Made by a program: the position numbers and the translations under genes. A stretch of DNA of 64,000 nucleotides. Source: Bergeyella cardium (GTDB lineage: Bacteria; Bacteroidota; Bacteroidia; Flavobacteriales; Weeksellaceae). Where the stretch lies: assembly GCF_003614945.1 (NCBI RefSeq), contig NZ_QYCZ01000001.1:1630001-1694000 (forward strand), in the 5' to 3' direction. Shown piece after piece: positions 54,207 through 63,200 of this stretch (within the stretch, counting starts at the first letter, position 1; each line of letters starts with the position of its first letter). Under the pieces are notes generated by a model. That model searched no databases and was not told where the DNA came from. It saw only the letters and a program-made list of their open reading frames with translations.

Positions 54207-56398
54207 TGAAAAGGAAGTTTGTTTTTTTTCCTCAACTAAATGAGAAAGATTGTGGAATAGCTTGTATAAAAATGATAACTAACTATTATGGTAAAAATTT
54301 CACAGATTCCATATTAAGAGAAAAAACATATATTAGTAAGAATGGAGCAAGTTTATTAGGAATAAAAGAAGGTCTTTCTTTTTTAGGTATAGAGGGGGTA
54401 AGTGTTAAACTTAATATTGAAGAGCTTAAAGAAAATAAAGACATTCTACCAGCTATTCTATATTGGAATGCCAATCATTTTGTAGTACTGTATAAAATAT
54501 CTAAAAGTTTCTTCACAGGAAAATATCGATATACTATTGCTGATCCAGCACATGGAAAAATCATTTTATCTGAAAAGAATTTTATGTACTCTTGGTATTG
54601 TCAAAAGGATGGAGGTATAGCATTGTTTTTAGACCCAACAGAGTTTTTTTTTCAACAGATATCACAAAGAGAAGAAAAAATGAATATAAGGCATATTCTA
54701 AAATATGTAATGCCTTATAAAAACCAAATGTTGTGGGTTACTATCTTATTATTATTGGGAACTTTAACAACCTTAGTATTTCCTGTATTAACACAAAAGT
54801 TAATAGATGAAGGAGTTGGCAAGAAAAACTTATCTTTAATAATATATATACTACTTGCTCAAATAGTTTTTTTTACAGGAAGTATCTTATTTAATGTTAT
54901 TAGAAACAAAATATTACTTTTTGTTGGAGCTAAAATAAACATCAATATTATTGCAGATTTTTTAAAAAAATTATTAAGTCTACCTATTCGTTTTTTTGAT
55001 ACTAAACTGCTAGGTGATTTTACTCAGCGAATACAGGATCATGAAAAAATAGAGAAGTTTATTATTTCGGATGGTTTATCAACTATATTTTCAATTATTG
55101 TATTTTCTGTTTTATTTGGAGTATTGGGATACTATAATTTAACAATATTAGTAATATACTCATTTTTAACAGTATTTTCTATTTTTTGGGCTCTATATTG
55201 GTTGAAGAAAAGAAAATATTTAGAATATTTTAGGTTTCAAAAACAAACTGAGAACCAGGATATTATTTATGAAATAATCAATGGTATTTCTGAAATGAAA
55301 CTTAACCAATATGAAGAGTTTAAAAGAAAAGAATGGGAAAAAATACAGCATAAGTTATTTGATATAAATATTCGTATTTTGAAAGTTGAGCAAATTCAGA
55401 TTTCAGGATTTGAATTTATAAATCAATTGAAAAATATTCTGGTAACCTTTTTGGGAGCTTTACTTGTGGTCAAAAATCAAATGACACTAGGTATGTTGCT
55501 ATCTGTATCATATATTTTAGGACAGTTAAACCAACCTGTTAATCAAATAGTTCATTTTTTTAGATCTTTGCAAGATGCCAAGCTCAGTTTGATGAGGCTT
55601 AATGAGATTCAAACCAATCAAGAAGAAGAACAAAAAGAAATGATACCTTTAAAGGAAAATGAAGATATAAAAATAGAAAATGTTTCTTTTCAATATGAAG
55701 GACCAAAGTCACCATATATTTTAAAAAATATAAATTTACATATTCCAAAAGGAAAAATAACAGCGATTGTTGGATCAAGTGGGAGTAGTAAAACTTCATT
55801 GGTAAAACTTCTTTTGAAATTTTATGAGCCAATTATAGGAAATATTTATTATGGTGATGAAGATTTAAAAAACATATCACCACTAAGTTTAAGAAAGATT
55901 AGTGGAGTGGTAATGCAAGATGGTTTTATTTTTTCAGATACCATTGAAAGAAATATTGCTACAGGAGATGAGGGAATAGATTATCATAAACTTAATAAAG
56001 CTGTTGAAATAGCAAATATTAGAAATTTTATAGAAGAAATGCCTCTTGGTTTAAAAACTAAAATAGGGGCTTCAGGCAATGGATTATCAGGAGGTCAAAA
56101 ACAACGAATTTTAATTGCTCGTGCAGTATATAAAAATCCCCATTATATTTTCTTTGATGAAGCAACAAGTGCTTTAGATGCTGAAAATGAAAAAATTATA
56201 CACGATAATCTACAATCATTTTTTAAAGGTAGAACAGTAATTATAGTAGCTCATAGATTATCAACAGTTAAAAATGCAGACCAAATTATTGTACTAAAAA
56301 AAGGACAAATAGTAGAACAAGGTAATCATAAAGAGTTAGTTTCCAAGAAAGGAGAATATTATAATCTAATAAAAAATCAATTAGAATTGGGAACTTAA
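54206..56398 (+). CDS. C39-peptidase ABC exporter (bacteriocin type)
   Basis: The 730-residue protein has an N-terminal C39 peptidase with Cys 16 (LNEKDCGIACIKM), His 91 (NANHFVVLYK) and Asp in IADPAHGK. Six membrane helices lie at about 150-450 and the ATPase from 490. Walker A reads GSSGSSKTS (523-531), with Ser 528 where Gly is usual. Signature LSGGQKQRILIAR and Walker B YIFFDEATSALD are normal. It should cut precursors after GG and export the core. No HlyD-type partner gene is next to it. Confidence 0.9.
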   Translation: MKRKFVFFPQLNEKDCGIACIKMITNYYGKNFTDSILREKTYISKNGASLLGIKEGLSFLGIEGVSVKLNIEELKENKDILPAILYWNANHFVVLYKISKSFFTGKYRYTIADPAHGKIILSEKNFMYSWYCQKDGGIALFLDPTEFFFQQISQREEKMNIRHILKYVMPYKNQMLWVTILLLLGTLTTLVFPVLTQKLIDEGVGKKNLSLIIYILLAQIVFFTGSILFNVIRNKILLFVGAKININIIADFLKKLLSLPIRFFDTKLLGDFTQRIQDHEKIEKFIISDGLSTIFSIIVFSVLFGVLGYYNLTILVIYSFLTVFSIFWALYWLKKRKYLEYFRFQKQTENQDIIYEIINGISEMKLNQYEEFKRKEWEKIQHKLFDINIRILKVEQIQISGFEFINQLKNILVTFLGALLVVKNQMTLGMLLSVSYILGQLNQPVNQIVHFFRSLQDAKLSLMRLNEIQTNQEEEQKEMIPLKENEDIKIENVSFQYEGPKSPYILKNINLHIPKGKITAIVGSSGSSKTSLVKLLLKFYEPIIGNIYYGDEDLKNISPLSLRKISGVVMQDGFIFSDTIERNIATGDEGIDYHKLNKAVEIANIRNFIEEMPLGLKTKIGASGNGLSGGQKQRILIARAVYKNPHYIFFDEATSALDAENEKIIHDNLQSFFKGRTVIIVAHRLSTVKNADQIIVLKKGQIVEQGNHKELVSKKGEYYNLIKNQLELGT

Positions 56399-56424
56399 AA
56401 ATAAAAAGTCTCAAAAATAGAGAG

Positions 56425-56456
56425 AGTCCCTGATTAAAAAAACAGGGACTTTTTTA
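56425..56456 (+). terminator. Terminator of the RiPP operon
   Basis: AGTCCCTG (56425-56432) pairs with CAGGGACT (56443-56450), followed by TTTTTT. Confidence 0.85.
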
Positions 56457-56564
56457 GGGTTAGTCTATGGTATTTTATGATAATTTATCACAATTACAAT
56501 TTGATATAATTCATTGATTTTGAGCAAAATGATACTTTATGGTGGTTTATTATAATATAAATAA

Positions 56565-56581
56565 AATCCCTGTGAGTCTAC
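56565..56581 (+). repeat. Right attachment-site copy
   Basis: AATCCCTGTGAGTCTAC matches the tRNA-Gln 3' end copy at 47002-47018 with one change (G to A). It marks the right border of the candidate island. Confidence 0.7.
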
Positions 56582-56588
56582 CAATAAT

Positions 56589-56625
56589 AAAAATCTTTGC
56601 AATACATTTTTGCAAAGATTTTTTT
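56589..56625 (+). terminator. Strong terminator right after the island
   Basis: AAAAATCTTTGCAA (56589-56602) pairs with TTGCAAAGATTTTT (56610-56623). It directly follows the right repeat copy and is probably the original tRNA-Gln terminator. Confidence 0.8.
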
Positions 56626-56723
56626 TATGGGTTTATCTGTGATTTATTGAGAAAGAGGCTATAGCTATCCTCGTGTTTATATGATATTTATCATTATTTA
56701 TAAATTTATTACTTTAAAATAAA

Positions 56724-56731
56724 TAGTTTTG
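56724..56731 (+). promoter_or_regulatory. -7 element of the barrel/Tc-like operon
   Basis: TAGTTTTG matches TAnnTTTG 41 bases before the ATG at 56773. The rest of the 374-base spacer holds only the listed terminators and border repeat. Confidence 0.45.
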
Positions 56732-56772
56732 CGGACAATGATAAGGTTTTAGCTCCAAAATAATTATTTTCA

Positions 56773-57471
56773 ATGATAAAATTCTACTCTTTCATAGCTT
56801 TTATATCATCTGCACTCTGCTTTTCTCAATATAATGATAACTTGTCGTATGGACTGAAAGTAGCGGCTCTACACTCTAAAACCACCAATATCCCAGAAAT
56901 GCTCATCGGGAGAGAGCATAATCTTACAAACTTCCAAATGAAAACAAAAGGAGTGTATAGCGTAGAGGGCGGATTTTTTGTCAATTATAAATTTTCCAAT
57001 ACCAGAACAGCAATACAGCCCGAACTAATCTACCGAAAAGGCGGAGAGAAACTCCATTACCATAATAGCCAGTCGGGTCAGGAATATGATATTGATTTTA
57101 AATACTCCTACCTCATTTTAGGAAGCATTTACAAAATATACCCCTATGAAGGACTAAACTTTGGTATAGGAGTGCATTATGCTAAAAACTTAACTCCTCA
57201 TAATATAGAATATTCTTCTAATGAATTTGATGGACGACACGATACCAACTACCGACAGTTCTACCGAGATGGAATTATAGGAAAAGATGACTTTAATTTG
57301 AGCTTTAATGTTGGATATGAACTTGAAAATGATTTTCATTTTGATTTAAGATATTATTTAGGAATAGGCGATGCGATAGGAACACGAAGTACTTCCTTTC
57401 AATTTACAGAAAATACCAATCGTAATTCTTTCCTCGCACTATCCTTAGGATATAGCTTTCATAACTGGTAA
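56773..57471 (+). CDS. Outer-membrane beta-barrel protein 1
   Basis: The 232-residue protein has a signal peptide (ending ALCFSQ) and an eight-strand-type barrel ending SFLALSLGYSFHNW. Matched Tyr/Phe girdles recur (KYSYLILGSIYKIYPYEGLN). It is a paralogue of the next gene, which starts 5 bases after its stop (YSLGVAA/VSAGAIYSQ-type N-termini, similar loop layout). It may be a PorT-like or specific outer-membrane partner of the secreted proteins that follow. Confidence 0.8.
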   Translation: MIKFYSFIAFISSALCFSQYNDNLSYGLKVAALHSKTTNIPEMLIGREHNLTNFQMKTKGVYSVEGGFFVNYKFSNTRTAIQPELIYRKGGEKLHYHNSQSGQEYDIDFKYSYLILGSIYKIYPYEGLNFGIGVHYAKNLTPHNIEYSSNEFDGRHDTNYRQFYRDGIIGKDDFNLSFNVGYELENDFHFDLRYYLGIGDAIGTRSTSFQFTENTNRNSFLALSLGYSFHNW

Positions 57472-57476
57472 TACTT

Positions 57477-58208
57477 ATGCGTAAATATTTTTTATTCACC
57501 TCTATTTTGAGTACCTGCCTCATCAATGCTCAGTTGGTAAGAGAAATCACCTACGGAGTCTCGGCTGGAGCTATTTATTCTCAAATGAATAATTTGGAAC
57601 CTATGATTATTCCTCAAGGAGTTTATCAGAACTATTCTACCTCAGAAAATGCAAAATTTGGTGCTGCAGGAGGTGTATTCCTTAACTGGAAATACCCTAC
57701 TGAAAAAATCAGTGTACAACCCGAGCTCTACTACAGCAGACAGTCGACAGACTTTAAATACAATGATAAAAATGGGCTCAACTACAATATAAAGTTCCCA
57801 TTTCATAATCTCAATTTAGGCTTCTTGCTTAAATACTATTTTACGGATGGATTTTACATCGGTGCAGGGCCTTTCTTCACATTTAGCTTAGATAAAGATG
57901 CGCTAACCTATACTTCAAATGCTGAAGAGCTGTCAAGACAATCGGGAGTTTATTTTGAACCCGATGCTGTAGTTCAAAAAACACTCAAAGAATCTTTTGA
58001 AGGTAAGGACTACTTCCATTCTGCATTTGCGATAGGTTATGAATTTTATAATGGACTTAATATTGGCTTTAGATATCATCTAGGGCTTAGCGATGCATTG
58101 GAAACTCAGGAAAATGGTCATCGATTTAAGAATACCAATAATAAAGTCAGTGCCTTCTCTTTGCAAATAGGGTACAGATTCTCCTTTGATGGGCATAATA
58201 ACTTCTAA
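57477..58208 (+). CDS. Outer-membrane beta-barrel protein 2
   Basis: The 243-residue paralogue of the previous gene has a signal peptide (ending CLINAQ) and barrel strands such as AIYSQMNNLEPMIIPQGVYQ and FYIGAGPFFTFSLDKDALTY. It ends in FSLQIGYRFSFDGHNNF. The two have the same strand-turn layout but differ in their loops. Placement 14 bases ahead of the T9SS-sorted protein implies co-expression. Confidence 0.8.
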   Translation: MRKYFLFTSILSTCLINAQLVREITYGVSAGAIYSQMNNLEPMIIPQGVYQNYSTSENAKFGAAGGVFLNWKYPTEKISVQPELYYSRQSTDFKYNDKNGLNYNIKFPFHNLNLGFLLKYYFTDGFYIGAGPFFTFSLDKDALTYTSNAEELSRQSGVYFEPDAVVQKTLKESFEGKDYFHSAFAIGYEFYNGLNIGFRYHLGLSDALETQENGHRFKNTNNKVSAFSLQIGYRFSFDGHNNF

Positions 58209-58222
58209 TACTACTGAAACTT

Positions 58223-60286
58223 ATGAAAAAGCCAAAACAATTTCACAAATCTATATTTCTCTTCTTCTTATGGCATAGTGGAATTGCTATGGCACAAGAA
58301 ATTTATCCCGCAGGAGTATCCGAGCCCTATCTCTGGATTAAAGCAGAAACCAAGTATAATCAAACTCAGATTATGGAGGTTAGAAAAAACAAAAACTTAG
58401 AGCATTTACTTTCGCCTGCTCATTTGATTAATGAGAATCCTTCCTTTAAGCTTTCATTATCTAACGATAAAAGTAATAATGGGCTCAATGAAAATCTAAG
58501 TCTTTCCCAAGCAGAAAACTACTCGCTATTTATCGTTTATAAAGACAATACTCAGCATCAACACTCATCAAATCCAGTAGAAGAAAACCTTTGGACGCTA
58601 TCTGATGCTCAGTCTTCCTCCCCTATCATTAGCGCTACAACCCATCGTTTAGCGAATCTTGCCGAGCATCAGTATCGCTCTTTTTCTGAATATTTCAGAA
58701 ATCAGAAAGTTAAAATCCATTATTATCAGCATTCTAAATCTCTTTCCAAAAGAGCCATAGAAAAACAAAAATCTCAAGGTGAAAATCCCACCCCAAAAGA
58801 TTCTTATACCTTTAATATTGGTGGGAAAACAGCTGAGCTTCCCCCTCATCTTTTTAGTGGAAACTTTGCAGAAATTCTTATCTATGACAGGGTGCTCTCC
58901 CCTCTGGAAATGCAGCGAATAGCCTCTTATCTTGCAATAAAATACGGTATATCCTTAGAACAAACAGAATTTAAAAATTATTATAACAGTAAAGGACAAA
59001 AAATTTGGGATTTTGAGGAAAACAAAGCCTTTAATCAGAATATCACAGCTATTGGAAAAGATAGCGAAGGAAGCCTCCTCCAAATCAAAAGTCAAAACTC
59101 AAACGATGAAGGAATCCTTTCCTTAGGTTTAAAAAAAACTGAGAATCTACAAGACCAAACTTTTATTTTTTGGAGTGATAACGGTCAAAGCCTAGAAATA
59201 AAAAAACAAAAAGAAGGACAGCCTAATGGTGTTTCCAGACAATGGAAACTCCAATATGCTCCTATAAATTCTTCATCTACTCATAGCTCTGCTTCTCCTG
59301 AGGTATTCTCTATCTTTGACACGCATAAAATCATTCATCAAAAAAATAAACAAAAAGAAAACTCTCAATTCTATTGGCTCGCTATTGATGATTCTGGAAC
59401 TGGGGATTTCTCCGCTGAGGAAACACGGTATATCAAGTTAGGAGATGCCAGCGCTACCCCATCAAGCCAGCCTGTATCTTTTGAAGATTGGAATCTGAAA
59501 AGTAACAAGCCATTAATATTTAGCATTTGGCAAGCTCCTAAAATGTTTGCTCACCTCTCCTTAGAGCCTTCAAAATGCATATCCTCAGACTTGGGAAAAA
59601 TGAAATTCAACCTTATAGGAGGTAAAGCACCTTATCATATTCATCTTATCAATACTGAAAAACCTTCATTCCAAAAACAATGGACTGAACTGAAAAATAA
59701 AGGAGAAAAAGAAACTCTCCTCGCATCAGGAAAGTACCAGTATACCATTACTGATGCTGAAAAGAACAGCTACTCAAACGAGGTCTATCTCACCGATGAA
59801 GATGCTCCTAACCCTCAACTAAATACAGAATATCTCATAAAAAAACCACTGCTCCTAAGCCCGCAGAAAGACCTCCCAAAAGGAAATTACTTCTATGAAT
59901 GGTATCATAACGGGAATCTCATCTCTCAGAATCCAGAGTTTCTACTCTCTCAGGCGGGGGATTATGAACTCAGATTAACCAATGAATTCGGATGCCATTC
60001 AGTAAATTATTTTACTGCTTATACACATTCTGATACTACTGATAGCCCAATATTACTCTACCCTAACCCAAGTACAGATGGGCATTTTACTCTGCTTGCT
60101 CAGTTCCCCAAAAGAACCAGTGGCTCTGTAAGTATCTATACGATGTCTGGGCAAATAGTCTATAGCAAAGACTTCTATAATGAGTCTCAATACCAATATT
60201 CTGGCTATCTGCCTACCGCAGGAGTATATATTATAAAACTAAAAACCACTTACCAAGAAATCAGTAAAAAACTAATCATAAACTAA
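58223..60286 (+). CDS. T9SS-sorted protein with LamG-like lectin fold
   Basis: The 687-residue protein has a signal peptide (ending AMAQEIYPAG). From about residue 200 it has a concanavalin/LamG-like part (FAEILIYDRVLSPLEMQRIA, SYLAIKYGISLEQTEFKNYY), then immunoglobulin-like beta segments. The last 80 residues form a T9SS sorting domain (LLYPNPSTDGHFTLLAQFPK, GVYIIKLKTTYQEISKKLII). It may be a surface adhesin or carrier, and the Tc-like gene begins 3 bases after its stop. Binding target unknown. Confidence 0.78.
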   Translation: MKKPKQFHKSIFLFFLWHSGIAMAQEIYPAGVSEPYLWIKAETKYNQTQIMEVRKNKNLEHLLSPAHLINENPSFKLSLSNDKSNNGLNENLSLSQAENYSLFIVYKDNTQHQHSSNPVEENLWTLSDAQSSSPIISATTHRLANLAEHQYRSFSEYFRNQKVKIHYYQHSKSLSKRAIEKQKSQGENPTPKDSYTFNIGGKTAELPPHLFSGNFAEILIYDRVLSPLEMQRIASYLAIKYGISLEQTEFKNYYNSKGQKIWDFEENKAFNQNITAIGKDSEGSLLQIKSQNSNDEGILSLGLKKTENLQDQTFIFWSDNGQSLEIKKQKEGQPNGVSRQWKLQYAPINSSSTHSSASPEVFSIFDTHKIIHQKNKQKENSQFYWLAIDDSGTGDFSAEETRYIKLGDASATPSSQPVSFEDWNLKSNKPLIFSIWQAPKMFAHLSLEPSKCISSDLGKMKFNLIGGKAPYHIHLINTEKPSFQKQWTELKNKGEKETLLASGKYQYTITDAEKNSYSNEVYLTDEDAPNPQLNTEYLIKKPLLLSPQKDLPKGNYFYEWYHNGNLISQNPEFLLSQAGDYELRLTNEFGCHSVNYFTAYTHSDTTDSPILLYPNPSTDGHFTLLAQFPKRTSGSVSIYTMSGQIVYSKDFYNESQYQYSGYLPTAGVYIIKLKTTYQEISKKLIIN

Positions 60287-60289
60287 AAG

Positions 60290-63200
60290 ATGAAAAAAAA
60301 CGCCTTTCTATATATTATCATTCTTCTCCTCTTTACCAGCGGGCTGGTCGCAACCCCTTGGGCAAAGTCTGTGCTTTCCAATATTGATAAAAACCCTACT
60401 CTCCTCTCCCTTATCAAAGGCGAGAAAACTCCAAATAATAAACAAAAATACACTGGAGATATTAATGATATTGAGCACCCATCTGCTACTCATTTTCAGC
60501 AAAAAATATTTAGAAAGTCTGCTAATACTATTAACTACAAAGGACTATCCATCAACATACCCGAATATGCTATCAAGAGAGACCTTAGACTTTCTATTAT
60601 CAACCTAATGGAAAGTAATCTGCATCTCCCTCCTAATATTGTTAATCTAACAAAAGAGGCTGCTGGCTATCGGATTCTTCCTCAAAATATCAAACTCCAA
60701 AAAGAGATTCAAGTCGCTATCTCTTATGATAAAACCAAAATCCCCGATGGATATACCGAAAAAGATATTGATATTTTCATCTTTGATAAAGAAACTAAAA
60801 ACTGGAAAAAACTTCAAAGGGATAAAATAGAAGCAGGTTCAGACAGAGTAAGTGCAAAAACTAATGGTTTCTCTGACTTTATTGCTGGGATTATTAAACA
60901 ACCTGAGTCTCCCGATACCTCAGGCTTCACACCAACAAGCATTAGCGGACTAAAAGCCTCTGAACCTTTCGTGGGTATAGAAACTATTGCTCCACCTACA
61001 GCAAACTCAGAAGGAAGTGCAAGCACCTCATTTAATATACTCCTTCCTAAAGGGAGAGCAGGAATGCAACCCTCACTCACCCTCTCTTATGGGCACGAAA
61101 ATGGACATTCCTGGCTCGGTACAGGCTGGAATCTTTCTTTACCTTCCATTAATATAGATACACGGTGGGGAGTGCCGAGATATGATACTCAAAAAGAAAC
61201 TGAATCTTATACCCTCTCTGGTGAAGAACTCCTACCTAATGCTCATAGACAGGACTGGGAAGACAGAACCTCCGACAAACAATTTTTCCCAAGGCACGAA
61301 GGAGGATTTAATAAAATCATACGAAAAGGAAACTCTCCCCAAAACTATCTTTGGCTGATTAACTCAAAATCTGGAGCTACAACTACCTATGGTGGAAATG
61401 GGGCACAACTCAAAGATGCCTCTGGAAATATCGGCTACTGGGCTATAGCCAAACAGGAAGATCTTAAAGGAAATACCATCTCCTATGAATATATTGAGGA
61501 AAACGGTGCCCTCTACCCTAAAACCATCTACTACACAGGAAAAGCTGGTGATAAAGGTGCATACTCCATTCATTTTATTACCGAAGGAGGAAGAGAAGAT
61601 GTACAAATCTCTGGAAGACTTGGATTTAAGCAGGAATTTAATAAACTCCTGAAAAGAATTGAAATTAAATATCAAGATCAGCTCATCAGAGCTTATGAAT
61701 TTGTATACAAAGAAGGGCAATTCCATAAAACACTCCTCACAGAAATTAAATCTCTCGATGCTAAAAATAACCTCTTTTACTCCCATAAACTCGACTACTA
61801 CGATGATGTAAAAGAAAAAGGTCTCTTCTCAGATATCCAAAAATGGGAAACACCAAAGGATGACCTTAAGTATACTTTCTTGGGTATTGATGGCTTTTCG
61901 GGCAAGCCTACCTTGGCAGGAACATCAAGATCTGAAAGTGGGGGTGTAAACTTTAGACTGGGAATAGGAATACCAGGTATTGGAAAATTTAATGAAAATA
62001 CCATAGGAGGACACGGAGGAAGTGCCTGGGGAAAGACTGATGCCAAAGTAATACTCCAAGACATAGATGGAGACAATCTGCCAGATAAAATCTTTATAAA
62101 AGATGATAAAGTCTATTATCATAAAAATTTATCCGCATCTGGGAAAAATGGATTCTCTACCGAAAGCATACAAATAAATCTCCCTCACTTGGGGAAAACC
62201 AAGTCTAACACCTATAATTTCGGAGCCAGCCTTCAACTTAACGGAAAAATAGCGGTAAATGTAGGGTATGACAGGCAAATATCCAGAAGCAGAACTGAAA
62301 GCTACTTTATGGATTTTAATGGAGATGGTCTCGTAGATTTCGCGAATAATGGCATCGTTTATTATAATAGACTCATCAATGGTGTTCCTCACTTTGAAAA
62401 CAGCAGTACTAGAACTCCTTTCCCTATTAATGCAAGCAGTGCTCCTCTATCATCTGGTGGGCACACTTCGATAGATAAAGACAGCTTGAAACTTATCAAT
62501 CCTCTACACGATGTTGTAAGAACTTGGACGGCTCCCCATTCTGGATTTATTAAAATTAAACATCAATATAAACTCTTAGAAAACCATTCTCAAGAAAGAC
62601 AAAAATATAAGAAAAATGATGGCTCCCCAAAAGCTGATGGAGTAAGATTATTTGTACAGCACAAAGACTCCCTTCTTTGGAAAGAAGATATCTCAGCAGA
62701 TGACTACACCCTAAAAACCAGAAAAGATTCTCTCCAAATAGAAAAAGGAGAAACTCTATTTTTCAGATTGTCATCAAAATATGATGGCAATTATGACCTG
62801 ACTTCTTGGACGCAGCAAATATCCTACTCACTAATCAACGACCAAAAAGACTATAATGGTCTTGACTTAAAAAACTACTCATCCGTTAGCGACAGCCTTT
62901 CTTCGGCCGTTAAAGTTTATACATTTACAGAAGCTTCTCAGCCTAAGCTCAAAGGAATATTCAAGAAAAAAAGAACTACTGATAAAGTCATTCTAAGGAT
63001 TAATAAATACGATATTACCTTTGAACAAAAAACTACACTCTTTGAAAAAACATTTTCAGATGATGAAGGCTCTCTGGATATAAGCTCCCTTAATATAGGC
63101 TCTTTCGAGGCTGGAGAGTCTATAGAAATCAGAGTTGACAGCCCTACTGAAATCAATTGGCAAGACATTGATTTCACTCCAGAAATCTCTTTTTCCTCTT

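Larger units (their letters stand above)
47002..56581. mobile_element. Candidate genomic island in tRNA-Gln (9.6 kb)
   Basis: The island is bounded by the two 17-base tRNA-end copies. It is clearly more AT-rich than the flanking housekeeping DNA and carries the RiPP locus, surface-protein fragments and remnants. No integrase, relaxase or transposase is visible, so it would be immobile or dependent on an enzyme in trans. The tRNA-type terminator follows the right copy rather than the tRNA, supporting insertion between tRNA and its original terminator. An integrase may have been lost. Confidence 0.65.

Noticed and set aside
56425..56456. The GGGACT hairpins at 47061 and 56425 as the attachment repeats
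   Set aside because: They are ordinary terminators with U-tracts; the true tRNA-end copies are the 17-base pair, which match better and lie outside them.
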